Source of the DNA: Podaxis mareebaensis
Taxonomy: Eukaryota; Basidiomycota; Agaricomycetes; Agaricales; Agaricaceae
DNA length: 64,000 nucleotides
Assembly: GCA_018524725.1 (NCBI GenBank)
Contig: JAEUWP010000137.1
Coordinates: 1-64,000 of the forward strand
Direction: 5' to 3'
Shown: piece after piece, positions 11,562 through 22,981 of the stretch
How positions within the stretch are numbered: position 1 is the first letter of the stretch
How the letters are laid out: each line of letters opens with the position of its first letter
Notes under the pieces: model-generated
What the model saw: only the letters and a program-made list of their open reading frames with translations
Told to the model about the DNA's origin: nothing
Database searches by the model: none
Program-made: the position numbers and the translations under genes

Positions 11562-13024
11562 ATGACGAACCCAATCGCCATCAACTCTGTCAACGGTACT
11601 GCTTCGCCCTCCACCGCCTCTTCCTCCCTCCATGAACACATCCAAGGCTTACGACGTAAAGAGTCGACTGCCCTCGACGCTATCCGTCAGCCTAAAATCC
11701 TCCACCCTATTGAAAACGAGGACCTTCGGCTGCTGATTCTCGAAAACATCAGCCAGGAAGCCGTCCGCGCCTTCAGAGCCCAGGGTTATCACGTCGACCA
11801 CTACACCAAAGCCTTTTCCGAGGAAGAACTCATTGAAAAGATTGGTTCTTACCATGCCATCGGTATCCGGAGTAAGACTAAAATTACCAAGCGCGTACTC
11901 GCAGCAGCTTCCAAAGTTAGCATCGCTTCCACTCTGTTGCCTTGTCGGATTGCTGATTTATCTCTGTTGTCGTCCCCTTTCAGCTCTTGGTTATTGGCTG
12001 TTTCTGCATTGGGACGAACCAAGTGGACTTGAAGGCGGCTGCCCAAGCTGGCATCCCTGTCTTCAACTCTCCATTCTCCAACTCTCGCTCCGTGGCTGAA
12101 CTCGTCATGTCCGAGCTTGTAGCCTTGTCTCGCCAGTACTTCGAGCGCTCCTGGGAGATGCGTAACGGCATCTGGAACAAGCAGTCGAAGAACTGCTGGG
12201 AACTCCGCGGCAAGACTCTCGGTATAGTGGGTTACGGCCACATTGGTTCCCAACTTTCCGTTCTCGCAGAGGCCTTTGGCATGCGAGTTCTCTTCTACGA
12301 CGTGATAAACATCATGCCACTCGGTTCTGCTCGCCAAGTCGAAAACCTTGAAACCCTATTATCCCAATCCGACTTTGTCACTCTCCATGTTCCCGAACTG
12401 CCGGAAACCATCAATATGATCTCGCGGCGCGAACTCGCCCAAATGAAAAAGGGCTCCTACCTCATTAATAACGCCCGCGGTCGTGTTGTTGACATCCCTG
12501 CTCTGATTGAAGCCCTTAAATCCAAACACCTCGCTGGTGCAGCCATTGACGTCTTCCCGTTTGAACCAGCAGCCAATGGTGATGCATTCGACGATCAACT
12601 CAACTCCTGGTCCAGCGAACTCCGTTCCATCCCCAATGTCATCCTCACACCTCATATCGGTGGATCAACTGAGGAAGCTCAGCGTATGATTGGAGAGGAA
12701 GTTTCTCAGGCACTCTCTCGCTACCTCAATTATGGTTCGACGATTTCCGCTGTCAACTTCCCCGAGGTCGATCTGCGCGCCATCACTGCAGAGCAAGGCA
12801 CTCAGATTCGTATCTGTCATGTGCACAGGAACCAACCTGGTGTGCTCAGACAGGTTAACGAGGCCCTGTCGCCTTACAACGTCGAGAAGCAGTACTCGGA
12901 CTCCAAGGGTGACATTGCCTACCTCATGGCTGATATTGCAGACGTCAGTCCTGCTGACTTCAGCAGGCTGAGGGAGAGGATTAGCAGCGCCGATGCCAAC
13001 ATAATCACCCGCTTCTTGGCCTGA
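11562..13024 (+). CDS. SER3: D-3-phosphoglycerate dehydrogenase
   Basis: Two exons, up to 11915 and 11984-13024, are in phase. The protein has the substrate-binding domain with RSKTKIT, the Rossmann fold LGIVGYGHIGS, the catalytic-domain signatures INNARGRVVD and TPHIGGSTEEAQ, and a C-terminal ACT domain (HRNQPGVLRQVNEAL) that in this family senses serine. It catalyses the first step of serine synthesis from 3-phosphoglycerate. An in-frame ATG at 11517 would add 15 residues. I prefer 11562 because a TATAAA lies at 11501-11506, only 11 bp before the upstream ATG. A TATA-like box also sits very close to the start at 44209, so this argument is not strong. The family member in yeast could be SER3 or SER33. 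Confidence 0.95.
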
Positions 13025-13315
13025 AGTGTCGAGACGAAAAAGGGCATGTGCAGCAGTAGTAACACTTATTCATTGTACAGTAATTATGCTATTCGGATCC
13101 CCGAGCTATCACTCAACTGATAGTTCATATCCATTCAACTGGCTATTTCTCATGTTCAACTCTGACGAATACTATTAAGCTTTGATCGTACTGTACAGTA
13201 GGAAATGTATTGTTTTGTTAGCAGAATAATGGCTATGAATTCAACAATCGTAATCCATCCTGAAGGCTCCCAGATAAAGTACAGAATAATCAAGAGAATC
13301 GAAGGTCCGTGTGCA

Positions 13316-14639
13316 CTAAGGATCCTCTTCTGGATCGCCTATGCCACTTTCTAGGATAGCGAAATGCGTCTCCATCTCCGGTAAGCAAGGGGAATCGTAT
13401 ATTTTACAAGAACGCATGTTTCCCCGGGCCTTCTTTAATTGCAATCTGGGAAGAATCGAGTGAGTAAGGAAGTTCTGTGTACGATAAAAGGGGGACACTC
13501 CACCTTGTCGTGGAAGCGTGCGCCATGATGTTGCCTCCAATAGGTTTCTTTTCGTTGCCGGCATATGGACCAGCGGCTGCGTCTGGGTTTGACATGACTT
13601 GGTTCGTGACGACCACAGCGATACCAAACTACAAGCGAATCTGTAAACAAGTGGTCGATAAAAAGAATTCCATGAACATACCTCATCCGCTAACCGTTGT
13701 AGCGTCCGCAGGAACTTGCCCAAATGATTTTGACGAGAAGATAGCTCGCCACGTCCGCTGAAGTCAGTACGATAAAGGGCAGTACAAGAATCAACTATCA
13801 AAAGACAGAATCTATGCAACTCGTTGTTAGACCTATATATGCCTAACTCATTAGCAAATTCTTACCTCGACTCGGACATAAGAGCACTGGCCATGGCCAA
13901 GAGCTGCAACTGGTGATCGGCGTTATAGGCCCTAGCATAGGCGATATTATCCAAGACTTCCTCGCCGTTGAGACCATACCGCTCTGCGACGGCGAGCAGA
14001 CGAACGGGACGGAAGGTGCCTTCTGTGTCAATGTACAGGCATTTTCCTTCTCCACCCCCCATGCTCACGGGGAGTTGGCATGTTACGGCGAGGGTATGAC
14101 ATAATTGCGATTTTCCAGTTCTGAATTCCCCAAAGAGTTCAGTAATGGCACCAGTTTCGATGCCACCTTTGAAGACGGGGCATAATAAGAGGAATGCTCG
14201 AAATGAGGAGGGAACTAGAACTAACCACCGAGAAGAGCGTCGAGTTGTTTCGATCCAGTCGTTATATGCACTAATTCGGACCGGCGAGCATGCACTTCCG
14301 TCGCACTCTGAAAGCCCAATGGCACAATTTTCTGAGCTGTATCATACCGATCATTTCCCAATTGTCAGTGGGTCCTGTGTCGCTGAGAGCTATTCTGCTC
14401 AATTCACCTTCCTCCAAAATCTTATCCGCCTTCTGATCTGAGATGCCCTTGATTGTCACAAGATGTTTCTTCGGTGTAAACGCAACAGCTTCGACGGTGT
14501 GTAAACCAGCACTAGTGAGTTTCTTTATATCGTTTGGGTGGATTCCTGCTTCGATGAGCTTGGCCACGAGGAGGGGACCAGTGAATTGATACTCGTCGTC
14601 GCCTTCTGGGGCTTGGGATGCTTGGGATGGTTGTGACAT
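13316..14639 (-). CDS. RAD51: DNA recombinase Rad51
   Basis: Six exons join in phase: 14639-14408, 14336-14226, 14166-13866, 13811-13682, 13628-13504 and 13445-13316, giving 342 residues, the standard Rad51 length. The N-terminal helix-hairpin-helix part includes [16 protein letters not shown]. The RecA core has Walker [10 protein letters not shown], Walker B LLIVDS, and the conserved [12 protein letters not shown] loop. The end ([19 protein letters not shown]) is typical. The N-terminus and the lack of Dmc1-specific features favour Rad51 over Dmc1. It forms nucleoprotein filaments for strand exchange in recombination repair in the nucleus. A MluI cell-cycle box lies about 130 bp upstream. 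Confidence 0.96.
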
Positions 14640-14768
14640 TGTTTGTATAGGTCTTTCAATCGGTATCAGGAACTCGGAGAACTTGTGGACGCAGAGAGGA
14701 CGAAGACGAGTCAAGGATGACGGAAACGAGGTGATGGCGTTTCAACTTTCCCACACACATTAACGTAG

Positions 14769-14774
14769 ACGCGT
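14769..14774. promoter_or_regulatory. MluI cell-cycle box ACGCGT upstream of RAD51
   Basis: ACGCGT lies 130-135 bp upstream of the RAD51 start codon. In yeasts this element binds MBF (Mbp1-Swi6) and drives G1/S expression of DNA-replication and repair genes. A CACGTG E-box follows at 14781-14786. Only the motif is seen; function is inferred. Confidence 0.5.
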
Positions 14775-15666
14775 TCCGAGCACGTGATCGCGAAGTCTCA
14801 TTCGATGACAAGAAAATGACAAGAAAACAGGCTTGCTTATTCTCCTCGCCTAATCCCCTTTGCTAGCGTACCTCGCGTTCAAAGCATAATGGCTGCCCCC
14901 GCTCATATCATTTAATCCTACTCAACTACTCCGATGAGACATGGATGTTACACAGTCCCGTGATTTACCTGCATCGCTTCCCAGCAACTTCTAGATTTCC
15001 CCTGTTCCTACAACCCGGCAATGCTGATATGTACCCCAAATCTCGGAATCTTAAACTTTGGACATTGGTTTGTTACCGCCGCGAATCTCCAGGGCAGATG
15101 GTGAGAGAATTCCACCCTGCTTCTATGTGCGCGCAAATCATCCTCCCTTCCAGTTTCGTAGGCCTATGGAACATTGTCTAGACCCCCTAGGAATTCGCAC
15201 TGAATACCAAAGGTTTTATCCCTCCGCGCCACAGGGGCTCCCGAATGCCTAAGTTCTGTTTCGAACTTGTGCTTCCAGCGATTATCTTCGCCTTGTCTCC
15301 TTTAAATCCAGTTGGTAATACCCTTGCGATGTTTTTTGGATTGTACGTGCCATGGAAGTTCCTAACCCCTCCTACCCTCCTGTCGCCATGCCACATATGG
15401 TGACTGAAAGTTCGACTGCGACCTTGGAAAAGTTCTCTCCGTTTTCTTCGGCAAGCGGTACGGCATTCCCTAGTTACGCAAACCAGGACTCACGATCCCG
15501 TGCCTCTCGTATTCAAGTACGGGTTGAGTAGGACTACTGGAGTATGTCACTATTCCTGGTGTCTGTACACCATCAGAAAGCGCACGTCTTTTCCTCGTGG
15601 CACCGTGGCATCAATCGAACTCCACATATAAACCACTTCGGATTGCTCTCGGAATAATACTGCCTC
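14775..15666. other. Intergenic region between RAD51 and an F-box gene
   Basis: About 0.9 kb holds the upstream sequence of both divergent genes. TATAAA at 15627-15632 is placed about 35 bp before the F-box start. Short open frames here (for example 14945-15181) carry no recognisable domain. Confidence 0.4.
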
Positions 15667-17112
15667 ATGACCCCCCACGTAGCACAATCTCAAGACCACA
15701 CAGATAACCATTGTCGGATAATCGACACGCTTGCCACAGTACGACCGAAGCAGTTACCCATCCTACCCCCAGATGTTCTGATAGAGATCCTCGCGGTGCG
15801 ACCTTCAGCAAGACTGGAGGAAGATCCCCCAGATAATCTTCCTCTCCTGGCTGCTTCGGTCTGTCGCTACTGGAGAAGCGTGGCTCTCAGTACTCCATCC
15901 GTCTGGACCAACGTGACCGGTAGTATCACAAGCAGATATCATCCTAACCTCTTTCTCGAGAGGTCAACGCCCTACCCTTTCAGGTTATACCTGTACTTTG
16001 ACAATGCCACATCCATCCCGACTTGCTTTATGCGAGCGCTTTTTCGCGCATTGTTCTTGCACTACCGAAGGCTCGAGGAGCTCTCCATCTTCTATCGTAC
16101 CCACGACTACACGCTCAACGAGTTCCTACCCGAACTTCATGCCCTGGATCCACTCAACATCCGCGCCCTACGCATTGAAGCAAAGTGTCATCCGTGTCAT
16201 CCCTCACTTCCGGCACCCCCAACATCGGCATCATCTGCGGGAATTACTTCCTATTATTCTAATATCATGTTCCCCTGGACTCCCAAACTCTGTTTCTGCA
16301 AACTTCCCGCCAGATGGATGTCGCTTTTTAATCCTTCCCACACCTTTCCCTCTCTGACAACACTCTGGATCACAGGGTGTATCCTTCCCCGCTTCGGTTT
16401 CTGCCGGTTGGCGAAGCAGATGCCAGCTCTGCAAACCTTGATACTTGAAGACGTAGATCAATGGAGTCAGGGGGTCGATTATACCTCCTCTGTCAATTTA
16501 CCGCTGCTGTCTGTCCTCGTTATTCAATTCCACTGGCATCCCTCCCTCAGCACACATTGCGACTGTCTGCTAGGCTCTATAATAGCTCCAAATTTAGAGG
16601 TTTTGGAGCTTGGGATCCGTTTCGAAGTCAACCCCGATGAAGGTGAACTCCTGGAATTCCACGAAGACACTTTACGCGAGTGGAGAAAACCAGAATCCAA
16701 ACTCCGGAAAATCGTGTTCCGTGGTGTCTTGGATCCCTGGCACAAGGGAAGTATCCATATCGTGAGGCTCCTCCACAAGCCCATTGATGTTGGATACAAG
16801 GGTTTCAAAGGCAGAGTATTGTCCGCCCCGCCCGTGAAGGGGGACCTTATCCCGGACTTGAGGAATATTAGATCGCTTTCGTTGGACTTTACTCAGTTAA
16901 TAGGTCAGGATGTTTTCGAAGCGCTATGTCGGTTAACTCAGATGATAGAGTTGCTTCTGCCTTTTTGCCCGCCTACGACCGTTTGCCTGGGTGAGGAGAT
17001 GAGGGAGCATTCTGGTATTCTGGAGTTGAGGCGGAAGTTGGAAGGAATAGTTACTTTTCAATTTGGAATTCTGAATGACGACGAATACTGGTTAAATATA
17101 TCGAATTCATGA
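15667..17112 (+). CDS. F-box protein of the Agaricomycete leucine-rich-repeat-like family
   Basis: A single exon encodes 481 residues. The F-box lies near residues 35-80: LPPDVLIEIL, then AASVCRYWRSVALSTPSVWTN, the hallmark arrangement of expanded agaric F-box families. The remainder has irregular leucine-rich segments (FPSLTTLWI, MPALQTLILEDV) and the common closing region around DPWHKGSIHIVRLLHKPIDVG. Such proteins recruit substrates to SCF ubiquitin ligases through Skp1; the target is unknown. Related genes lie at 42390-43859 and, as a pseudogene, at 29774-31253. Confidence 0.88.
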   Translation: MTPHVAQSQDHTDNHCRIIDTLATVRPKQLPILPPDVLIEILAVRPSARLEEDPPDNLPLLAASVCRYWRSVALSTPSVWTNVTGSITSRYHPNLFLERSTPYPFRLYLYFDNATSIPTCFMRALFRALFLHYRRLEELSIFYRTHDYTLNEFLPELHALDPLNIRALRIEAKCHPCHPSLPAPPTSASSAGITSYYSNIMFPWTPKLCFCKLPARWMSLFNPSHTFPSLTTLWITGCILPRFGFCRLAKQMPALQTLILEDVDQWSQGVDYTSSVNLPLLSVLVIQFHWHPSLSTHCDCLLGSIIAPNLEVLELGIRFEVNPDEGELLEFHEDTLREWRKPESKLRKIVFRGVLDPWHKGSIHIVRLLHKPIDVGYKGFKGRVLSAPPVKGDLIPDLRNIRSLSLDFTQLIGQDVFEALCRLTQMIELLLPFCPPTTVCLGEEMREHSGILELRRKLEGIVTFQFGILNDDEYWLNISNS

Positions 17113-17574
17113 AATAGAATTTACATCGAGTCAAGTTCCGAAACGGCCATCGAACGGCCTGTTGCCAAGTTAAAACAGAACCTTTCACTCGGCTGGCTGA
17201 TGACGAATATGTGACTGGCTTCAAGGGTCACCTTCAACTAATTTCATCAGGGAGTACACGAGTCTCCAGAAATGTGATGGCTTGGCACGCAAGTTGAACA
17301 CCACATAGTCCAACGAGTGAACACAAACGAGAAGTCAATTTCAGAATTGTCTCGGGTTGTCGACTAAGGTGGGTACATCATCGGTGTTCTTCATCTTTCT
17401 CCATTCAACCGACCTTACCCACGCTTACCCTCAGGTTGGTTGAGCGGACCCTGCTACGCGACGTCTAACAGATCATCATCACCTTACAAGCAAAACTACC
17501 TCTGAACTCTTCCAGTGAAGTGGCAAGAGTTTTCGACATACATACCTCACGACAACAGACGACGGTTCTAATCC
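17113..17574. other. Intergenic region upstream of the Ima1-like gene
   Basis: About 460 bp between two plus-strand genes. It contains the 3' end region of the F-box gene and the leader of the next gene. No open frame, repeat or clear element is seen. Confidence 0.4.
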
Positions 17575-19582
17575 ATGTCCCAATTGTTCCGCCGACATAG
17601 CAATATCATCTGTTTCTTCTGCCAAACACCCGTTTCTCCATATCCCAAGGACCTGCGCAACTTCAAATGTCCATCATGCGGCTGCTGGAACAGGTACGAT
17701 GCCAACGGTGAAATTCTCTCCGACGATCCAGCAATGCACGACGAAAAACTCAATAAACAATCTTTCGCGAAGCGGGGTATGTTTTGTATTCTTGACAGCT
17801 TGGTAGCTCAATGCAGCTCAACAACCTGAAACAATATAGCGTCCCCACGAAGAGATCGGTTTCCAACATCCTACGGACCTGGCCCATTTTGCCACACATG
17901 TCAAACGAACCAAATGCTCATAGTGAGCTTGCTGTCATCATACCTTCCTCCACCTGAAGTACGTTCCTCTAGCTCAGGCTGATCCTTCACACCTCCAACT
18001 TGTATGTATTCCATCACAGAGCTCGGAATATGCTCAACGCCTTGAAATGCTGCCAGAATACCGTGAATCACTACACACGCGCTACCCGCCAGTTTGTGAG
18101 AACTGTATGCCCGTAGTTGAAGACGAAATCCGGAAGAAAGATCAGATGGCTCGTGCGAAGGCATTAGGCGCATGGTTGAAGGATAGTAAAGGCAAAGAGA
18201 CGCAAAGAAGAGTATCTGCGGCGAGTAGGGAACGCGAGAAAGAGAACGTTGAACTGTATTGGTGGACAATACGCGGAGGACTCTGGTTGACGACCTCTGT
18301 GCTATCTCTGATGTTTAATACGTCCGGTACGTGCTCCAGCACGCGTAGAACATCCGATTCTCATTCTGCCTCAGCCATTTTTGGCTATAGACCATTCTTT
18401 TTCCTTAGATTATTGCAACCTATTTTCCCGCTCTTTGTTTTATCATCTATTCTATGGACGGTTTGGGATCCGACATACGCCTCCTTCCGCAGGGCCCAGA
18501 GACAAGGGCGGGATGTTCGTGTCAAAGGGAAGAGGGAATACATTGTTCGCCGCCTCTTTTCTCAACTCATTCCACTACTCACTTTTTTGGTCAGGTCCTG
18601 CAAATGATTGTATGGAGCGCAAGACTCCTAACGAGTGTATTATTCTGGCTCCGTTGGCGCAGTCCCAAAAACGATTACTTTGAACTATACGACTCCTCTT
18701 CGCAGTTAGCGCGCATATATTTTTCAACAGTTACAACCATTGAGGTCATTGTAAGTGTTCACCTCTACCAAACCTGGGAACCAAATGCAACCTCTCTTCT
18801 AGGCTCAAATATCTTCATTCTACTGCCTTCGACTCAAACACCCTCCCACTGTCCGCCTAATCGACACTCACACGCATCATTTCACTCCATCTCGTTCCAC
18901 TACACCCCATCCATCAAGCTCCGGAAGTCGAGGTGCTACACCAGCGCCATCACTACCGCAACCCAAAGTTCCCCTCCAAACCACCTCCGAACCCGACCTT
19001 CTCGCCTCTCTTTCACTTTCCTCCAAACCAGTCATAACTCCAAAGAATCCCGTTTTCGGCCTACCATCTCTTTTGTCCAATCCACCGAAACAAGGAGCTG
19101 AAGACGATGATAACGAGGTCGAAGATGAGAACGCGATGGATTGGACGCCTACCGATCCGCGTATAGCAGCTTCTAGAAAACGGAAAAACAATGCGAAACA
19201 CAAGGAGGAGAATGTGTGGTTACGGCCACAGACATTCTTTGCACCTGAAAAACCAACGGGGCTGGAGAGTCTGTTTGCGAGGACGAGGCTGGATGACGAT
19301 GCGATGATGGTGGACACTCAAGAGGAAGAATCCGCGGGTGGTCCAATATCGGCGAAGGTGGTGGGCCATTTCAAGAGGTGGTGGTGGATATATGCAACTG
19401 TGGTTGTTCCGGTCGTGATTGCAGTTGTCGTGAGGAGGACGTGGCACTTCGAGATCTCCATTATCCCAGTTGAGAGAGGAAGTGGCTCCACGGAACCTGT
19501 CCTGCCATCGCTGTCAACTGCGGGTTCCTTTAAGCCTCCCTCTGAGAGTGTGCCAGCCTCCGTAGTCAATTCGGATTGGTGA
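17575..19582 (+). CDS. Ima1/Samp1-like inner nuclear membrane protein
   Basis: Six exons join in phase (17575-17776, 17840-17958, 18020-18326, 18375-18544, 18595-18750, 18803-19582), giving about 577 residues. The N-terminal Ima1_N domain is clear from CXXC pairs in CFFCQTPV, FKCPSCGCWN, FCHTCQTNQ and CENCMP, which form zinc-binding knuckles, and from the paired tyrosines before them. Hydrophobic segments follow (PFFFLRLLQPIFPLFVLSS, and one near VVVPVVIAVVV close to the C-terminus). The NPVFGLPSLL and MDWTPTDP motifs are also found in fungal Ima1 homologues. In fission yeast Ima1 sits in the inner nuclear membrane and couples heterochromatin to the LINC complex. Confidence 0.88.
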
Positions 19583-21112
19583 ATGTTGTACTGTACCTTG
19601 TTCCAACAAACTCTTCACCCCCTTCATCGTACGTGATACCACCTGAGCTGTGGAAACGCCACTGAGAACAATATGGACGAGCATTGCTACGGCATGTGCA
19701 TAAAAGAATTTCGAGGACCTGTACGTGGAGCAGGTACTGAGTTGAATTATAACAGGTCCTGCCGTCAGCATAACGATGGTCTCAAACTATCGAACCCAAG
19801 TCAACTTGAACACAAGGCCTCGCTAAGTGCATTCCTATCAAACCTCAAAGGAACACTAGAACTCTTGCAACGTTTGACCAACTACGTTAGGCTAAATTTA
19901 AAAGCTGAGGGGCCCAGTGATTCGAGAAATGATTCGACCAGTGGATCCAATGACGAATTTCCAGCGTTATGCTTGGTGAGAGATGAGCTTGTTCGAGGTG
20001 GGCCAGCCAAGTTTAGAAGAAGCAACAATACAAAAGAGAAAGAAGCATATTTCCTTGAGCGAACCAGATGCAGCGTCACTACGTCCGAGATGATCCAAAT
20101 GGGAGTAGCATTACGCCACTGCTAGCTAGCTAGGTCTTGGAGACTCGAGTCTAATGAATACCTAGCTTTGGATGAAAAGAGTGCCATTAGTGCGGATGGA
20201 CTCGAACGTCTATGGATGGAACTAGAGTTTCTTCTCTTCGAAGACGGCCCCCACATTCAATACCGGAGGTTCTAGATAACACCCAATCGAGCACAAGGTT
20301 ACGGAACAAGGTCGGAACGAGACAAGCACTTCATCTAAAGAACCGTCCACATCCAGAGGTGTCAGAGGGGACTGATAGGCACAGCACATTCCTGGCATAA
20401 AGGAGTGAGGGGGGCGGCTTGTTTGAGAACAAGGGTGAGATACACCAATGATATGCATAATGTACCACCCAGGGGCCGACACATCACACGGTCAGTCTCA
20501 CCTCGACGCCTGTCAAAATTGACATATCTTGGACAGCCATGCAGTTGATACGGACAATAGTGGTCAGGCGTGAGTGGTCTGTGTAGTACGCGCGCGGGTA
20601 CGATGATCATGCAGACAGAGCCATCGACATCGACAGACCAGAAATGGTATAACAAAAAGATTAGTATGACCTATCAGAAGTCCACAACACCAAAATGAAA
20701 AAGAGAGACGATACAAAAGAAACTGCAACAAAGGCACCCAGTATCCATGCCACACAACTAGTTCCTCATCTTAAAAGTACGTGGAACAGGATTGCCATAA
20801 AAATCAGCTTGTTTCATAAAAGAATAACCACTCTACCGCTGGTATAAATTGGCAAAGAACACCAAATCATACCACAAAGAAATAGGATATCAAGAAATGA
20901 GATAAGGATACGAGGAGACAAGACGAAACATGAGGAGAAAACAAAACAGGAGGCATTCATGGGGGCCGTACACAAAGTAGAAATGACCAGCGGCTGTTAG
21001 ATACGTAGGCTATAAGTGGGGATGAGACCGCGGAGAGGGAGGCGAGGGTGTCGGAAGAATATGGAAGGGAATATGATCGAAGACGATCAGACCAGAGGAA
21101 GGATATCGTTAT
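19583..21112. other. 1.5-kb intergenic region with no clear gene
   Basis: Convergent region between the Ima1-like gene and the second mucin-like membrane gene. One plus-strand frame at 19673-20125 is open for 150 codons (Ser/Asn/Leu-rich), but has no known domain, no splice extension and no near homologue in the window; I leave it uncalled. From about 20750 the sequence is A-rich with AATAAAA-like stretches, consistent with a 3' untranslated region. Confidence 0.35.
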
Positions 21113-22233
21113 CTAGTACCTCGAACCCTGGTATTCATAAGCGTTATACGCTCCTCCAGTCTGGTGATGAAGCGGGACACCATTATCATATTCATATCCC
21201 CTGCCCAACGGCACTCCTCTGTTTACCTCACCCATAGGCGGGCTCGGACCCCTAGCCAAATCCGCATATCCTCCAATAGGCGCCGCGCCAGCAGTGAAAT
21301 CATGATCGGGAATCGGCTGCAAGTTCGAAGCACCCCCGCTATTACCGCGATTGCCATGACCATGAACCGAAGCAGAGTGGAATGAGGAAGCATTGGAAGG
21401 CGCCCTCCTGTGCGCGGGTATAATTCCATCATCCCGATCATCTGTCGGTTGCCAATCAATAGGCTGCAACCGTTCATCAAACTTGGATGAACGACCGAGC
21501 TTCCATTTCCTGAAGATTGTCCAGAGAATGGCGACACCACCAATGGAGGAAGCGATGATAATGAGGACCATCAAGGTCGTACTCTTGACTTTAGCAGCAC
21601 CGGTTGGCTTGGGGATCTCAGTTTCCTGCTCCGCCGCCTCCCTGGTAGTAACAACGGTGACCGTGGGCTTGGAAGCGGGAGCAACGGAAGTCGTGGGACT
21701 AAAAGTCGGTGTCTGTGTTTGTTGAGCGGGCGGAGGGGGTGTAGTGCTTGTCGACGAAATGGACACGGACGAAGAGAGCGATGCAATACTTGAAGCAGAA
21801 GCCGAAGCGGACGACGACGCGCTCGAGCTGCCGCTAGCCGATAAAGCCCCCTATTTCCGCAATGGACTCCGCTTAGTACCAAAACGATTCAAAGAAACAG
21901 TTGCGGAGTACTCACGGTAAGGGAAAGAACGTCACTAACAAGGTTGGTTGTACTGCTAGGGCTAGCGGACGATGTGGTAGCCGATTCAGTTGTCGCGGCG
22001 GAAGTCGTTGAGGGAACGGGGGACGAGGAGCTCCTGGGGACATTCTCTGCGGGGTCCTGACCAGCGCCAATGACAGGGATAGGGACAAACTGAGGAGACC
22101 TCTTCTTGACGATCCTCTTCAAGTTCACGTGGCCCCTCTGCACACGTTGGAACTCGCTGCTTGCCTGGACAGCAGAAACGGCGAGAATGAGCGCGAGGTA
22201 TGCGACAAGGGCATTACGGGTCGAGCCAAGCAT
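21113..22233 (-). CDS. Ser/Thr-rich single-pass membrane protein, second copy of the layout
   Basis: Two exons, 22233-21916 and 21850-21113, encode about 351 residues. The signal peptide is NALVAYLALILAVSAVQA, followed by a possible dibasic processing region (IVKKRSPQF). A low-complexity Ser/Thr/Ala stalk of more than 100 residues leads to one transmembrane helix (LMVLIIIASSIGGVAILWTIF) and a cytoplasmic tail rich in Gly, Pro and Tyr. The ectodomain has no cysteine-rich WSC fold. It is probably a heavily O-mannosylated surface sensor or adhesin-like protein; the function is unknown. Confidence 0.78.
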
Positions 22234-22981
22234 TTTTTTGGTGTACGAAGCGAGATAGTTGGTATACGAGTTGGTCGATGAAAGAGCGATTGTGTGTGCG
22301 TAGAGCGTGTGGGTATGTGGCGGGGCGAGAATAAAAATCAGTTTTTGTCCAAGCTTGAGTGCTCTAATGGGATCCGGGGAAATGGACGCAAAGTTGACGA
22401 CGAGAGAGGTCCAGCCAAGCCGTCAGGTGGAGTGGTGGGGAGGAAGGAGTTTGGAGGAGGGGGGTAGAAGAGAAGAATGGCAGGTGGGCGTCTCATCAGT
22501 CACCCAAGCAACATCAACCAAGCACGCGCGAGACTCACAATAGAAAGATGGATGACACCTGTCCTACAAGCCGTGCAGCACTGCAACAACTGTCTAACCA
22601 GCGCCCCTTGTGCGTGTTCTGGGGTATATTCTATCCGATGTCCGTCTGCAGTCGCAGCGATGCGTGTTAAATACGTGCAAAAATGAGTGTGAAGCGTGTG
22701 AAGCGGGCGGCAACACCACAATGCAGGCGGAAGAGAGGTACAAAGCGATATAAACAACCCTGTCCCTCGCTGTCAAGGGAACTCGCTTTTCTCACACTCA
22801 ACCGCGCATCAGTCGGCATAGCAGACAAAGTTCCGTACGCGAATACAAAATAAAAAAAGAAATAGTCCACGTCCCAACTGTATCAAGCGAGATCACAAGT
22901 AAAATAATGAGGGAAAGTAAATGCCAACTAAAAGTCATTATAATCGTCTCTAGGTATGCCTAGCATATCATGTCCGTCCGC
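22234..22981. other. Intergenic region upstream of the membrane protein gene
   Basis: About 750 bp between the 5' end of the mucin-like gene and the 3' end of the heparinase-like gene, both on the minus strand. No gene or element can be supported. Confidence 0.4.

Noticed and set aside
19673..20125. 150-codon open frame on the plus strand
   Set aside because: No domain, no splice or promoter support, and it lies in a convergent intergenic region; could be chance.
20190..20215. GGACTCGAAC-like string resembling the T-arm of a tRNA on the minus strand
   Set aside because: No acceptor stem, D-arm or anticodon arm can be drawn around it, and the T-stem itself does not pair.
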